A DNA stretch of 15,319 nt from Bacillota bacterium (GTDB lineage: Bacteria > Bacillota > Clostridia > Lachnospirales > Cellulosilyticaceae): positions 1 through 15,319 of the forward strand of contig JAEYNQ010000250.1 in assembly GCA_023412455.1 (NCBI GenBank), in the 5' to 3' direction. Within the stretch, counting starts at the first letter, position 1, and each line of letters begins with the position of its first letter. Positions 1 through 6,211 of this stretch are shown here, piece by piece. The position numbers were made by a program, and so were the translations under genes. A model generated the notes under the pieces. The model saw only the letters and a program-made list of their open reading frames with translations. It ran no database searches and had not been told where the DNA came from.

Positions 1-22
1 CTAAGGGCATCCCATCTTTTTT
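1..22. terminator. possible terminator, only one arm inside the window
   Basis: A GGGCATCCC-containing arm (5-13) is followed by six T residues (17-22), ending 17 bp beyond the stop of the stalk-domain gene. This looks like the right arm and T-tract of an intrinsic terminator whose other arm lies before position 1. It could serve a convergent plus-strand gene outside the window, this minus-strand gene, or both. The pairing partner cannot be seen, so this is a guess. Confidence 0.3.
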
Positions 23-38
23 ACTTTATCTTTGTGAA

Positions 39-2216
39 TTATTTATTTTCGAAAGTTGCTGTTTTTGCTTCGCCATCCCATGTTGCAGATACGCCAAGGA
101 TTGCTCCGATTTCTGAAACAGGTACGAAGGTTCTATCACCTGTGATAACTGGTGCTGTTTCCATTGTACGTACAGCTACACCGTTTAACTTAACGATTTT
201 GCTTCCGATTTCCATAGAAATGGTTTTGTTTCCAGCAATGATCGTTACCGTTCCGTTTGCAAAGAAGATATCTGTGTTGTTGATACCAAGAGCGTTTGCA
301 ATGTATCTTACTGGTACCATTGTACGGCCATTAGAGATGTATGGTGCCGCATCCATTTCTTGTTTTACACCGTTCATTGTGTAAGCTTTTTCACCAATAG
401 TGAATACAGCTTTACCTTTTTTAAGTCCATTTGCTGCAAGGTCTTCTGTATTGGCTGTACCAATAACGATGAAATCTTGTACTTTGATAGCGTTTTGTTT
501 TTCATTTTCAGCACCTGCTACTTGAGATTCATCAAGGATAACATCTGCTGTTTTAACAAGTGAAGTACCTTTTACAACTACATCATAAGTTCCTTCTGGT
601 AATGTACGGTCTGTAGATACTACAAAATCAGAAATTTCAAGTGTTGAAGCTGTTCTAGAGCCACGTTTCACATTAATAATTAATTGGTTGTCTTGTATTT
701 TGTAGTCACCAATTTGAAGGTCACCTTCTACTACTTTAATAACTGGTTTGTGTTCAGCTTTAGTAGAGAATGTCATAGCTTGGTCTTCTGGAAGCTCAAC
801 GATGAGTTGGTTGGCTTTAAGCATTCCTTTTTCTGTTTCTTTAATAGTGATTTTTCCACCTTTTTGATCTTTAAGACCCACTTTAAGTGTAAGGGCTTCT
901 GAAGCTACTTCTACTGGTTTTTTTACATTAAGAGCTACAGTGCTTGCTTCTTCTGCTAAAGCACGACCAGTTGTAGTGAGTGTAATATCTCCTTCAACAT
1001 TTAATGGAACAAACACTTTAAGATCTTCAAAAGTGATTTCATCTACTTTAGTTGCGCTTAATGTAGCTGGAGCTCGGAAAGAGAAACCTACGATATAACC
1101 ATCGTTATTTGTAATTGGAGTAGCTGTTATGCTTTCTGTTGTACCGTTTAATTTAGCATTTACAGTAAGTGTTTGAGAAGCAGCATTTGTTCTAGAAAGG
1201 TAACCTTTATCTAATTTTACTTCGATTTCTCTATTTTCTAAGATGCTGTCATCTACGTTTTCTTTGATTGAGAAAGTCACTTTTTGTTGGGTACCAGCTA
1301 CTGCTTCAACTACTTTATCATCTTTCATAGCAACAGTGTTCCCAAAGCCTTTTACTTCTGCTACTTTAACTGAAGTAGTTGTTACTTTATCTCCTTCTAC
1401 AGTTACAGCGATTTGGTCACCGATTACTGGGGTTTTAGAAGATTTAAGTTTAATTCTTACATTTTTAAGAGTAATTCTACCAGGAGCTTGTGTTGATTTG
1501 CCTGATAATGTAAGTGTGAATTCATCACCTCTTGTTACATCAGTAGTTGCTGTTAAGCCTGAGAAACCTTTTGTTAATTCAATGTTGCTTGCTGATAAGT
1601 TGATAAATTCATAATCTGTGTTGTCAAGGCTAATAGTCACTTTGCCTGCGTCACCATTTGCTGGGTCCATAGAACCTGTTAAAGCTTCTTCGATAACGAT
1701 ATCAGCAATAACGCCATCTTTGTAAATATTTTTTACATCTTCTACTTTTACAGTAGCTTTTGCATCACTTGTTTTTGCAAATACAACTGGAGCCATATCT
1801 GTAATCACTGTAGCATTACCATCAATAGCTACTGTTGCTTCTCCACCTGTTAATTTTACGTTTAATGGAAGAGTAAAGTTTTCTTTTGCAGAAGTTTGAC
1901 CTGCTGCTGCTTTAATAGTTACTTGTAACTCTTTTTTACCTGTTGCTTTATATTCAATCTCTAAATTGCCTTCAGTAGCTGTATGTGTTCCTGAAACTTG
2001 CCATTCTGCATTTTCTAAGTTTACAAAGAACATAGCGCCTGTAGTATCTACGCTGTCTTTCATTTCAATTTTTAGGCCAGCATTATTAATAGTTTCTCCT
2101 TTTTCCTCTACGATAATCCCGTGAGTAAGAGAGTTAGTTGATGCTGCCATAACTGGAACTGCAGTTACTACCATAGTTGCTGCAAGAACAGCTGCTAATT
2201 TTTGACGTAATTTCAT
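39..2216 (-). CDS. secreted surface protein with four beta-rich modules and a C-terminal stalk domain
   Basis: This is a 725-residue exported protein. Residues 1-25 form a Sec signal peptide (KLRQK, hydrophobic stretch, VMAA cleavage region). Residues about 28-147, 148-287, 288-432 and 433-562 look like four related beta-sandwich modules: each ends with a G-D/E-x-I/T-type strand (IGDQIAVTVEG, EGDITLTTTG, EGTYDVVVKG) and a V-rich closing strand. Residues about 600-725 are a stalk domain of the copper amine oxidase N-terminal type (PF07833), with the hallmark half-repeats GRTMVPVRYIANALG and DRTFVPVSEIGAILG. Despite that family name there is no amine oxidase catalytic domain. The start is firm: AAGGAGG at 2226-2232 lies 9 nt before ATG. 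A consensus promoter and long leader suggest high expression, so a structural surface or S-layer-associated role is plausible (inference). No SLH, LPXTG or transmembrane anchor is seen. Confidence 0.88.
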   Translation of the reverse strand: MKLRQKLAAVLAATMVVTAVPVMAASTNSLTHGIIVEEKGETINNAGLKIEMKDSVDTTGAMFFVNLENAEWQVSGTHTATEGNLEIEYKATGKKELQVTIKAAAGQTSAKENFTLPLNVKLTGGEATVAIDGNATVITDMAPVVFAKTSDAKATVKVEDVKNIYKDGVIADIVIEEALTGSMDPANGDAGKVTISLDNTDYEFINLSASNIELTKGFSGLTATTDVTRGDEFTLTLSGKSTQAPGRITLKNVRIKLKSSKTPVIGDQIAVTVEGDKVTTTSVKVAEVKGFGNTVAMKDDKVVEAVAGTQQKVTFSIKENVDDSILENREIEVKLDKGYLSRTNAASQTLTVNAKLNGTTESITATPITNNDGYIVGFSFRAPATLSATKVDEITFEDLKVFVPLNVEGDITLTTTGRALAEEASTVALNVKKPVEVASEALTLKVGLKDQKGGKITIKETEKGMLKANQLIVELPEDQAMTFSTKAEHKPVIKVVEGDLQIGDYKIQDNQLIINVKRGSRTASTLEISDFVVSTDRTLPEGTYDVVVKGTSLVKTADVILDESQVAGAENEKQNAIKVQDFIVIGTANTEDLAANGLKKGKAVFTIGEKAYTMNGVKQEMDAAPYISNGRTMVPVRYIANALGINNTDIFFANGTVTIIAGNKTISMEIGSKIVKLNGVAVRTMETAPVITGDRTFVPVSEIGAILGVSATWDGEAKTATFENK

Positions 2217-2335
2217 TATGTAAGTCCTCCTTAAAATATGTTGTCATTTTTGACGAAGACTCCTTCTAGGGTTGTGTATGGATTATGTTATCTAATTTAA
2301 TAGTTTTGTAATATATGTAATATGTATGTAATCCA

Positions 2336-2366
2336 CCACAGTTGTCTTTCGTCTATCAACATGTGG
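2336..2366 (-). promoter_or_regulatory. leader stem-loop of the stalk-domain gene
   Basis: In the minus-strand transcript, CCACA-U-GUUG pairs with CAAC-UGUGG: nine base pairs with one bulged U (plus position 2361) and a 12-nt loop (2345-2356). It begins about 10 nt from the predicted RNA 5' end. Such 5'-terminal stem-loops can protect abundant mRNAs from decay; that role here is inference. Confidence 0.5.
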
Positions 2367-2382
2367 CATGCTTGATAAGGTG

Positions 2383-2411
2383 ATTATAGCTTGTTATTTC
2401 TTGTTTTTCAA
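2383..2411 (-). promoter_or_regulatory. sigma-A-type promoter of the stalk-domain gene
   Basis: Read on the minus strand, TTGAAA (2411-2406), a 17-nt spacer and a perfect TATAAT (2388-2383) form a near-consensus housekeeping promoter. The expected transcript start is near 2376, giving a leader of about 160 nt before the ATG at 2216. Confidence 0.75.
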
Positions 2412-2606
2412 TATCCATTTAATGGAATTTACTATTTGCTCATATTTAAATAAGCAGGAATTTCCAAGATGTTTTCATCTAAAACAGCCCTTATCTGTTG
2501 AGGATTAAGGACTCAAGAATTTTAAACTTATGTCAACTTTTCCACTTATTACTTAATAAATTTAACATTTTAGTAATATTATTTTAGTTCCTTTAGTGGT
2601 TTTTTC

Positions 2607-2635
2607 TTGTTTGCTGGTATAAAATTGACTATAAT
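2607..2635 (+). promoter_or_regulatory. sigma-A-type promoter of the deacetylase operon
   Basis: A perfect TATAAT (2630-2635) lies 17 nt after TTGTTT (2607-2612), which matches the first three bases of the -35 consensus. The expected start is near 2642, leaving a leader of about 33 nt before the ATG at 2675. Confidence 0.65.
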
Positions 2636-2653
2636 GAAATAAAAACAAGTGAT

Positions 2654-2667
2654 CGAGAGGAGTCTCG
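2654..2667 (+). promoter_or_regulatory. ribosome site held in the loop of a short hairpin
   Basis: CGAGA and TCTCG form a perfect 5-bp stem around a GGAG tetraloop, which is the Shine-Dalgarno core for the gene at 2675. The spacing from GGAG to ATG is 12 nt, longer than for most genes here. The hairpin may shorten the effective distance or tune ribosome access (inference). Confidence 0.45.
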
Positions 2668-2674
2668 TTATACC

Positions 2675-3877
2675 ATGCCAAATCATTTGAGAAAATTTGC
2701 TTTTATTTTAGCCACTGCAGTAGGACTAAGTACTAACCTTCCTATATATGCGACTACTTCTTCTACAAGCCAAGCCGCTGTTTCTCTCACTCCCTTTATA
2801 CTTGGTGAAAAAGAAATCCAGCTTTATTATGGTTCTCTAGAGGATTTACTTTTAGAAAAGAATGAGCCCCTTCTTTCTAACACTTCTTTGACTACTGAGT
2901 CAACTATTTGGGTTTCCATGACGCCCACTGCTTCTAAGAATGTTTATTCCATGCACTATAAATTAAATGGTGAGCGCCTTAAAACGACTCTTACACCCCC
3001 TTATAGCACCAGCTTATCTGCTATAGAAATGTATAATGGCCTGGGGCGTTTAGAGGTTATCGCCTATGATACTTGTGGTGTACCTATCTGGTCTAAAGAG
3101 ATTGATGTACTGTTAAAAGGGACAGAGCCTTTACCTCGTAGCAAGCGTTTACTTGGCTTTTTTCCATTAGGTCAAAAGCCTATTTATAGTAGTACCTATA
3201 TTCCTGTCCTTTTATACCATGTCTTTAGCGAGGAAGTGAAGCCTTCTCAGCAATATATTGCTGTAGATATTAAGCATTTTGAAGAACAACTAACAGGCCT
3301 CTTAGAGGCAGGTTATACGCCGATTAGCTTTTATGATTTGGATAGGTACTTAAAAGGAAAGTCTGGACTTCCTGAGAAGCCTTTTCTTGTTACTTCTGAT
3401 GATGGCTATCTTAATAATTATACTTTAGCCTATCCTATTCTAAAGAAATATAATGTGCCTGCAACCTTTTTCTTACCACCTGCCTCCATTACTAAAAATC
3501 ATGGACTCCCTCGCTTTAACTGGGAGCAAGCTCTTGAAATGGAGCAAAGTGGTCTTATTGACATTCAAATACATGGTTACGATCATACACCCTTTAATAA
3601 GCTCTCCCTAGAAGATGTCAGCTATCAAGTTCTTAGGGCAATAGGTGTGATTGAGCAAAAACTTGGAAAACGGGATCTCTTGGTTGTATCTTGTCCTGAA
3701 TTTCGTTATACTCCTGAAACCCAAGCTTTACTAAAGAGTATGAACGTCTCTTTTCAGACCACTAATACTGCCTCACCAGAGACAGTGTTTAAAAGAGAGG
3801 ATATCAAGCGGATTATCGTTCCAAACTCTATGACCTCTCAAGAGCTTATTAACACCATCGAGCTGTTGACTCAGTAA
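2675..3877 (+). CDS. exported polysaccharide deacetylase (NodB-like) with Ig-like domain
   Basis: The protein has 400 residues. Residues 1-27 are a signal peptide. Residues about 75-149 match the Big_7-like Ig pattern (YKLNGE ... PPYSTSL ... GLGRLEVIAYDTCG). Residues about 176-398 form a NodB-like carbohydrate esterase 4 domain beginning PVLLYHVF. The first catalytic motif appears as TSDDGY (D242, D243) instead of TFDDGY; the metal-binding His pair is H300/H304 in HGYDH; the later motif reads CPEFRYT, where a Tyr or Phe is more usual than Cys. The family removes N-acetyl or O-acetyl groups from peptidoglycan, chitin-like or other glycans outside the cell. Metal ligands are kept, so it is probably active, but the substrate is unknown. 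It is first in an operon with a paralogue 40 bp downstream that shares the Ig-plus-NodB layout. Confidence 0.87.
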   Translation: MPNHLRKFAFILATAVGLSTNLPIYATTSSTSQAAVSLTPFILGEKEIQLYYGSLEDLLLEKNEPLLSNTSLTTESTIWVSMTPTASKNVYSMHYKLNGERLKTTLTPPYSTSLSAIEMYNGLGRLEVIAYDTCGVPIWSKEIDVLLKGTEPLPRSKRLLGFFPLGQKPIYSSTYIPVLLYHVFSEEVKPSQQYIAVDIKHFEEQLTGLLEAGYTPISFYDLDRYLKGKSGLPEKPFLVTSDDGYLNNYTLAYPILKKYNVPATFFLPPASITKNHGLPRFNWEQALEMEQSGLIDIQIHGYDHTPFNKLSLEDVSYQVLRAIGVIEQKLGKRDLLVVSCPEFRYTPETQALLKSMNVSFQTTNTASPETVFKREDIKRIIVPNSMTSQELINTIELLTQ

Positions 3878-3917
3878 AAAGGATTCTATTTACCTTAATT
3901 TAATCAAGGAGGAAATT

Positions 3918-5759
3918 ATGTTTTTTAACCCTATATCTCATAATAAGCTACTCACAAAGCTATGGACTAGCTTATTGGTTTTTTGTTTAGTAACGCCTCA
4001 TGTCTTGGCTAAAGACACGGCTTTACAATCCTTTCAGCTTATGATAAGTAATGCGAAGGCAACTACTCGTACTGTTATAGCTACTCCTAAGCATTATAAA
4101 AATAATCTAACAGAGCTTTTAACGCCACCTAGTGATCCAACTGAGCCAGTACATATTGTCGTACCTGTTAACCAGTCTGTCTCCATGGTTACATGGCAAA
4201 ATGCCTTTACTCGCTTTAAGAACTTTAAGACAGAGGTAGTCCTTTCTCTTGTTCCAGAAAAAAATATGGCTCATGAAGCCTACATAGAAGTCCTTAAAAA
4301 CTTTTATAATTTAAATAGTAAGGTCTCTGCTAGTAATATTTATCTTATTGCTTATCCACAAACCTTAGAAAACTTGTCATCTTATGCTATTCCTGAGGTA
4401 ACGGGGATCGGTTTAGATTATAGAGGCTCCCAAGACCAACCCTTTTTGGAGAAAATCTATGCTACCTTTGCTGAGACAAAACCCATCTTTGTCCATGATT
4501 TAATGACTCTTCACTATGATACAAACACAAGCGAAGGTCTCATGGCGCTTAATGCGTTTTATTATAATGTGGCTTTAAATTACCCCAAGCTTCATACCAT
4601 TTTCTATGATTTCAAAGAACTACAGACCACTAGTCCTTATTATAAATTTTACAACCAATTACTAAAGGAGCCTTGGATTAGTCCTACATCCCCTGTTGCC
4701 TTTAAAGACAGCCTTACCCATGGAGAAGTCCACTTGTCTGAAGCTTACATACCTCTTACAGAATATATGACTTTTGATAAAGCCAGCAAATTACTAGTTC
4801 AAGTTAAAAGCCCAAGTGCTTCTTCTATACATTGTATACAATATAGTTTAAACAACGAAGTGATAGACTACAACTTTACAGCTCCTTTTATTCTTTCATT
4901 GGATGCTAGTCTTCTTTATAATGGCGTAGGCCGATTAGAAGCCAAGGCTTTTAACGCCAGTGGCAAGCTTCTTTGGTCTTCTACTCAAGACCTTTTATTA
5001 GAAGGAAGGGCTATTTCTGATAGAGCACCACGTCAAACTCCTTCTTATAACCTAGAGCAAAAACCAAGCTATCCGAATCAAACTCTACCTGTATTAATGT
5101 ACCATGTGTTTAGTGAAGAAACTGAGCCTGCTAGTCCTTTTATCACTGTAGGTATTAAACGCTTTGAAGAGCAAATACAAGCGCTATTAGCTAATGGCTA
5201 TACCCCTATTACTTTTAAAGATTTAGATGCTTATTTAAAGGGAGAAGGTGGTTTACCTGATAAGCCCATTATCCTTACAGCAGATGATGGCTATCTCAAC
5301 AACTATACCCTTGCCTTCCCTATCCTTCAGAAATATAAGGTTCCTGCTACCTTCTTTGTCTCTCCGGGCATTGTAGGGGTAGATACAGGTAATCTCCACT
5401 TTACTTGGGAAGAAGCACGAGAAATGGAGGAAAGTGGCTTAATTGATATTCAAATTCATGGTTATAACCATACCCCTTTCACTTTATTAACCACAAAGGA
5501 TGTTTATTATCAAGTTTCATGCGCTTGGGGTGTTATTGAAAAGTATTTAGGCAAGCGAGATCTTGTGGCGGTTTCTTACCCTGAGTTTAGACATACCAAG
5601 GAAATGCAGGACTTACTGACTCAAATGGGAATTTCTTTTCAAACGACGGACACTAAGTCCACTACAACCATCAATCGTCAAGATATTAAGCGCATTAATG
5701 TTCCCCACTCCATGACAGCTGAAAAATTACTTGAAGCCGTAAAGGCTGTAAGCCAATAA
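3918..5759 (+). CDS. exported polysaccharide deacetylase (NodB-like) with extra N-terminal domain
   Basis: This 613-residue protein is a paralogue of the upstream gene. Residues 1-31 are a signal peptide ending in HVLA. Residues about 75-255 form an extra alternating alpha/beta region (VHIVVPV, TEVVLSLVP, NIYLIAYP, GIGLDYRG, KPIFVHDL, TIFYDF) with the strand rhythm of a TIM-barrel-like or glycosidase-like fold; I cannot assign a family. Residues about 272-363 are the Big_7-like Ig domain (PFILSL ... GVGRLEAKAFNASG). Residues about 390-612 are the NodB-like domain with PVLMYHVF, TADDGY (D456, D457), HGYNH (H514, H518) and YPEFRHT. A strong AAGGAGG (3906-3912) lies 5 nt before ATG. No terminator separates it from its partner, so the two are probably co-transcribed. 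The putative extra domain may bind or cleave the same glycan (inference). Confidence 0.87.
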   Translation: MFFNPISHNKLLTKLWTSLLVFCLVTPHVLAKDTALQSFQLMISNAKATTRTVIATPKHYKNNLTELLTPPSDPTEPVHIVVPVNQSVSMVTWQNAFTRFKNFKTEVVLSLVPEKNMAHEAYIEVLKNFYNLNSKVSASNIYLIAYPQTLENLSSYAIPEVTGIGLDYRGSQDQPFLEKIYATFAETKPIFVHDLMTLHYDTNTSEGLMALNAFYYNVALNYPKLHTIFYDFKELQTTSPYYKFYNQLLKEPWISPTSPVAFKDSLTHGEVHLSEAYIPLTEYMTFDKASKLLVQVKSPSASSIHCIQYSLNNEVIDYNFTAPFILSLDASLLYNGVGRLEAKAFNASGKLLWSSTQDLLLEGRAISDRAPRQTPSYNLEQKPSYPNQTLPVLMYHVFSEETEPASPFITVGIKRFEEQIQALLANGYTPITFKDLDAYLKGEGGLPDKPIILTADDGYLNNYTLAFPILQKYKVPATFFVSPGIVGVDTGNLHFTWEEAREMEESGLIDIQIHGYNHTPFTLLTTKDVYYQVSCAWGVIEKYLGKRDLVAVSYPEFRHTKEMQDLLTQMGISFQTTDTKSTTTINRQDIKRINVPHSMTAEKLLEAVKAVSQ

Positions 5760-5795
5760 ATTTATCATTTAATCTATCCCTCACTTTAAACTTTA

Positions 5796-5804
5796 TGCTA
5801 TAAT
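5796..5804 (+). promoter_or_regulatory. extended -10 promoter of the coiled-coil gene
   Basis: TGCTATAAT is an extended -10 element with the perfect hexamer at 5799-5804. No good -35 is seen 16-18 nt upstream, which is common for extended -10 promoters. It implies transcription starts near 5811, so the ATG at 5803 cannot be the start codon of the next gene. No terminator lies between the deacetylase operon and this site, so read-through is also possible. Confidence 0.55.
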
Positions 5805-5826
5805 GCTAGCAAGAGGAGTGATAAAT

Positions 5827-6159
5827 GTGGAAAACGAACTTTTACAACAAATATTAGCTAAGATTACCTCACTTGATGATAAATTCGTCTCTCTTGAGGA
5901 TAAAGTCATCTCTCTTGATGATAAATTCGTCTCTCTTGAGGATAAATTCGTCTCTCTTGAGGATAAGGTTGATTCTGGTTTTAACCAGATTGATAAACGT
6001 CTTACTCAATTATCCATAGATGTCTCAAATGTATTATCACAAGAAATTGTTCAGACCATCTCAACTCAATTACATGACATTAAAACCGAACTTGCAATTA
6101 TTAAGTCCTCTGTGGGTGAGCATGAAATGGATATTAAATATTTAAAAAAAGCAAAATAA
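5827..6159 (+). CDS. small coiled-coil protein with heptad tandem repeats
   Basis: I do not recognise a family. The preferred start is GTG at 5827, eight nt after AGAGGAG (5812-5818), giving 110 residues. An in-frame ATG at 5803 sits inside the -10 box and is unlikely. There is no signal peptide or membrane segment, so it is predicted cytoplasmic. Residues 16-50 are five heptads of the type L-[ED]-D-K-[FV]-x-S, encoded by a 21-bp tandem repeat, with Leu and Phe/Val in the spacing of a coiled-coil core. Residues about 51-110 (GFNQIDKRLTQLSIDVSN onward) continue as amphipathic helix ending in a Lys-rich tail. It is highly charged and likely oligomeric. A scaffold or partner-binding role is possible but nothing here shows it. 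The stop codon lies inside the terminator stem. Confidence 0.7.
   Translation: MENELLQQILAKITSLDDKFVSLEDKVISLDDKFVSLEDKFVSLEDKVDSGFNQIDKRLTQLSIDVSNVLSQEIVQTISTQLHDIKTELAIIKSSVGEHEMDIKYLKKAK
5872..5976 (+). repeat. five tandem 21-bp units, in frame
   Basis: Five 21-bp units beginning CTTGA run head to tail inside the coiled-coil gene. Units 1 and 3 are identical; unit 4 differs from them at one base (GAG for GAT); unit 2 differs at a few bases; unit 5 is the most degraded (DKVDS). Each unit encodes one heptad. Near-identical in-frame units of this kind can gain or lose copies by slippage without breaking the frame. Confidence 0.9.
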
Positions 6160-6189
6160 CCACTCCTAACTAATAGGGGTGGTTATTTT
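6153..6189. terminator. bidirectional intrinsic terminator
   Basis: The left arm (6153-6167) and right arm (6175-6189) pair over 15 bp with one G-U wobble, around a 7-nt loop. The plus strand ends in a T run (6186-6190); on the minus strand the stem is followed by TTTT, GC and TTTTTTT. It lies between the convergent coiled-coil gene and SLH gene and can stop transcription from both sides. Confidence 0.88.
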
Positions 6190-6211
6190 TAGTTGATGCT
6201 CTCTTATTTGT

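Larger units (their letters stand above)
2217..2674. other. divergent intergenic region with two promoters
   Basis: This 458-bp AT-rich region separates the minus-strand stalk-domain gene from the plus-strand deacetylase pair. It holds a promoter for each side, a long leader for the minus gene with a stem-loop, and two short hairpins around Shine-Dalgarno-like sequences, all listed separately. Between the promoters (about 2412-2606) I see only minor inverted repeats, such as CCTTA (2489-2493) facing TAAGG (2506-2510). These are possible regulator sites but not recognisable. I see no riboswitch, tRNA or convincing small gene. Confidence 0.7.

Noticed and set aside
1243..1614. Long open frames on the plus strand opposite the stalk-domain gene, for example 34-384 and 1243-1614
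   Set aside because: They lie wholly antisense to a well-supported gene, have no ribosome sites, and translate to low-complexity sequence mirroring its Thr/Val-rich codons.
2217..2674. Riboswitch or small RNA gene in the large intergenic region
   Set aside because: I see no known aptamer core and no hairpin with T-tract; the structures present are small leader stems.
5872..5976. Direct repeats considered as a CRISPR array
   Set aside because: The units are contiguous with no spacers, in frame, and encode coiled-coil heptads.
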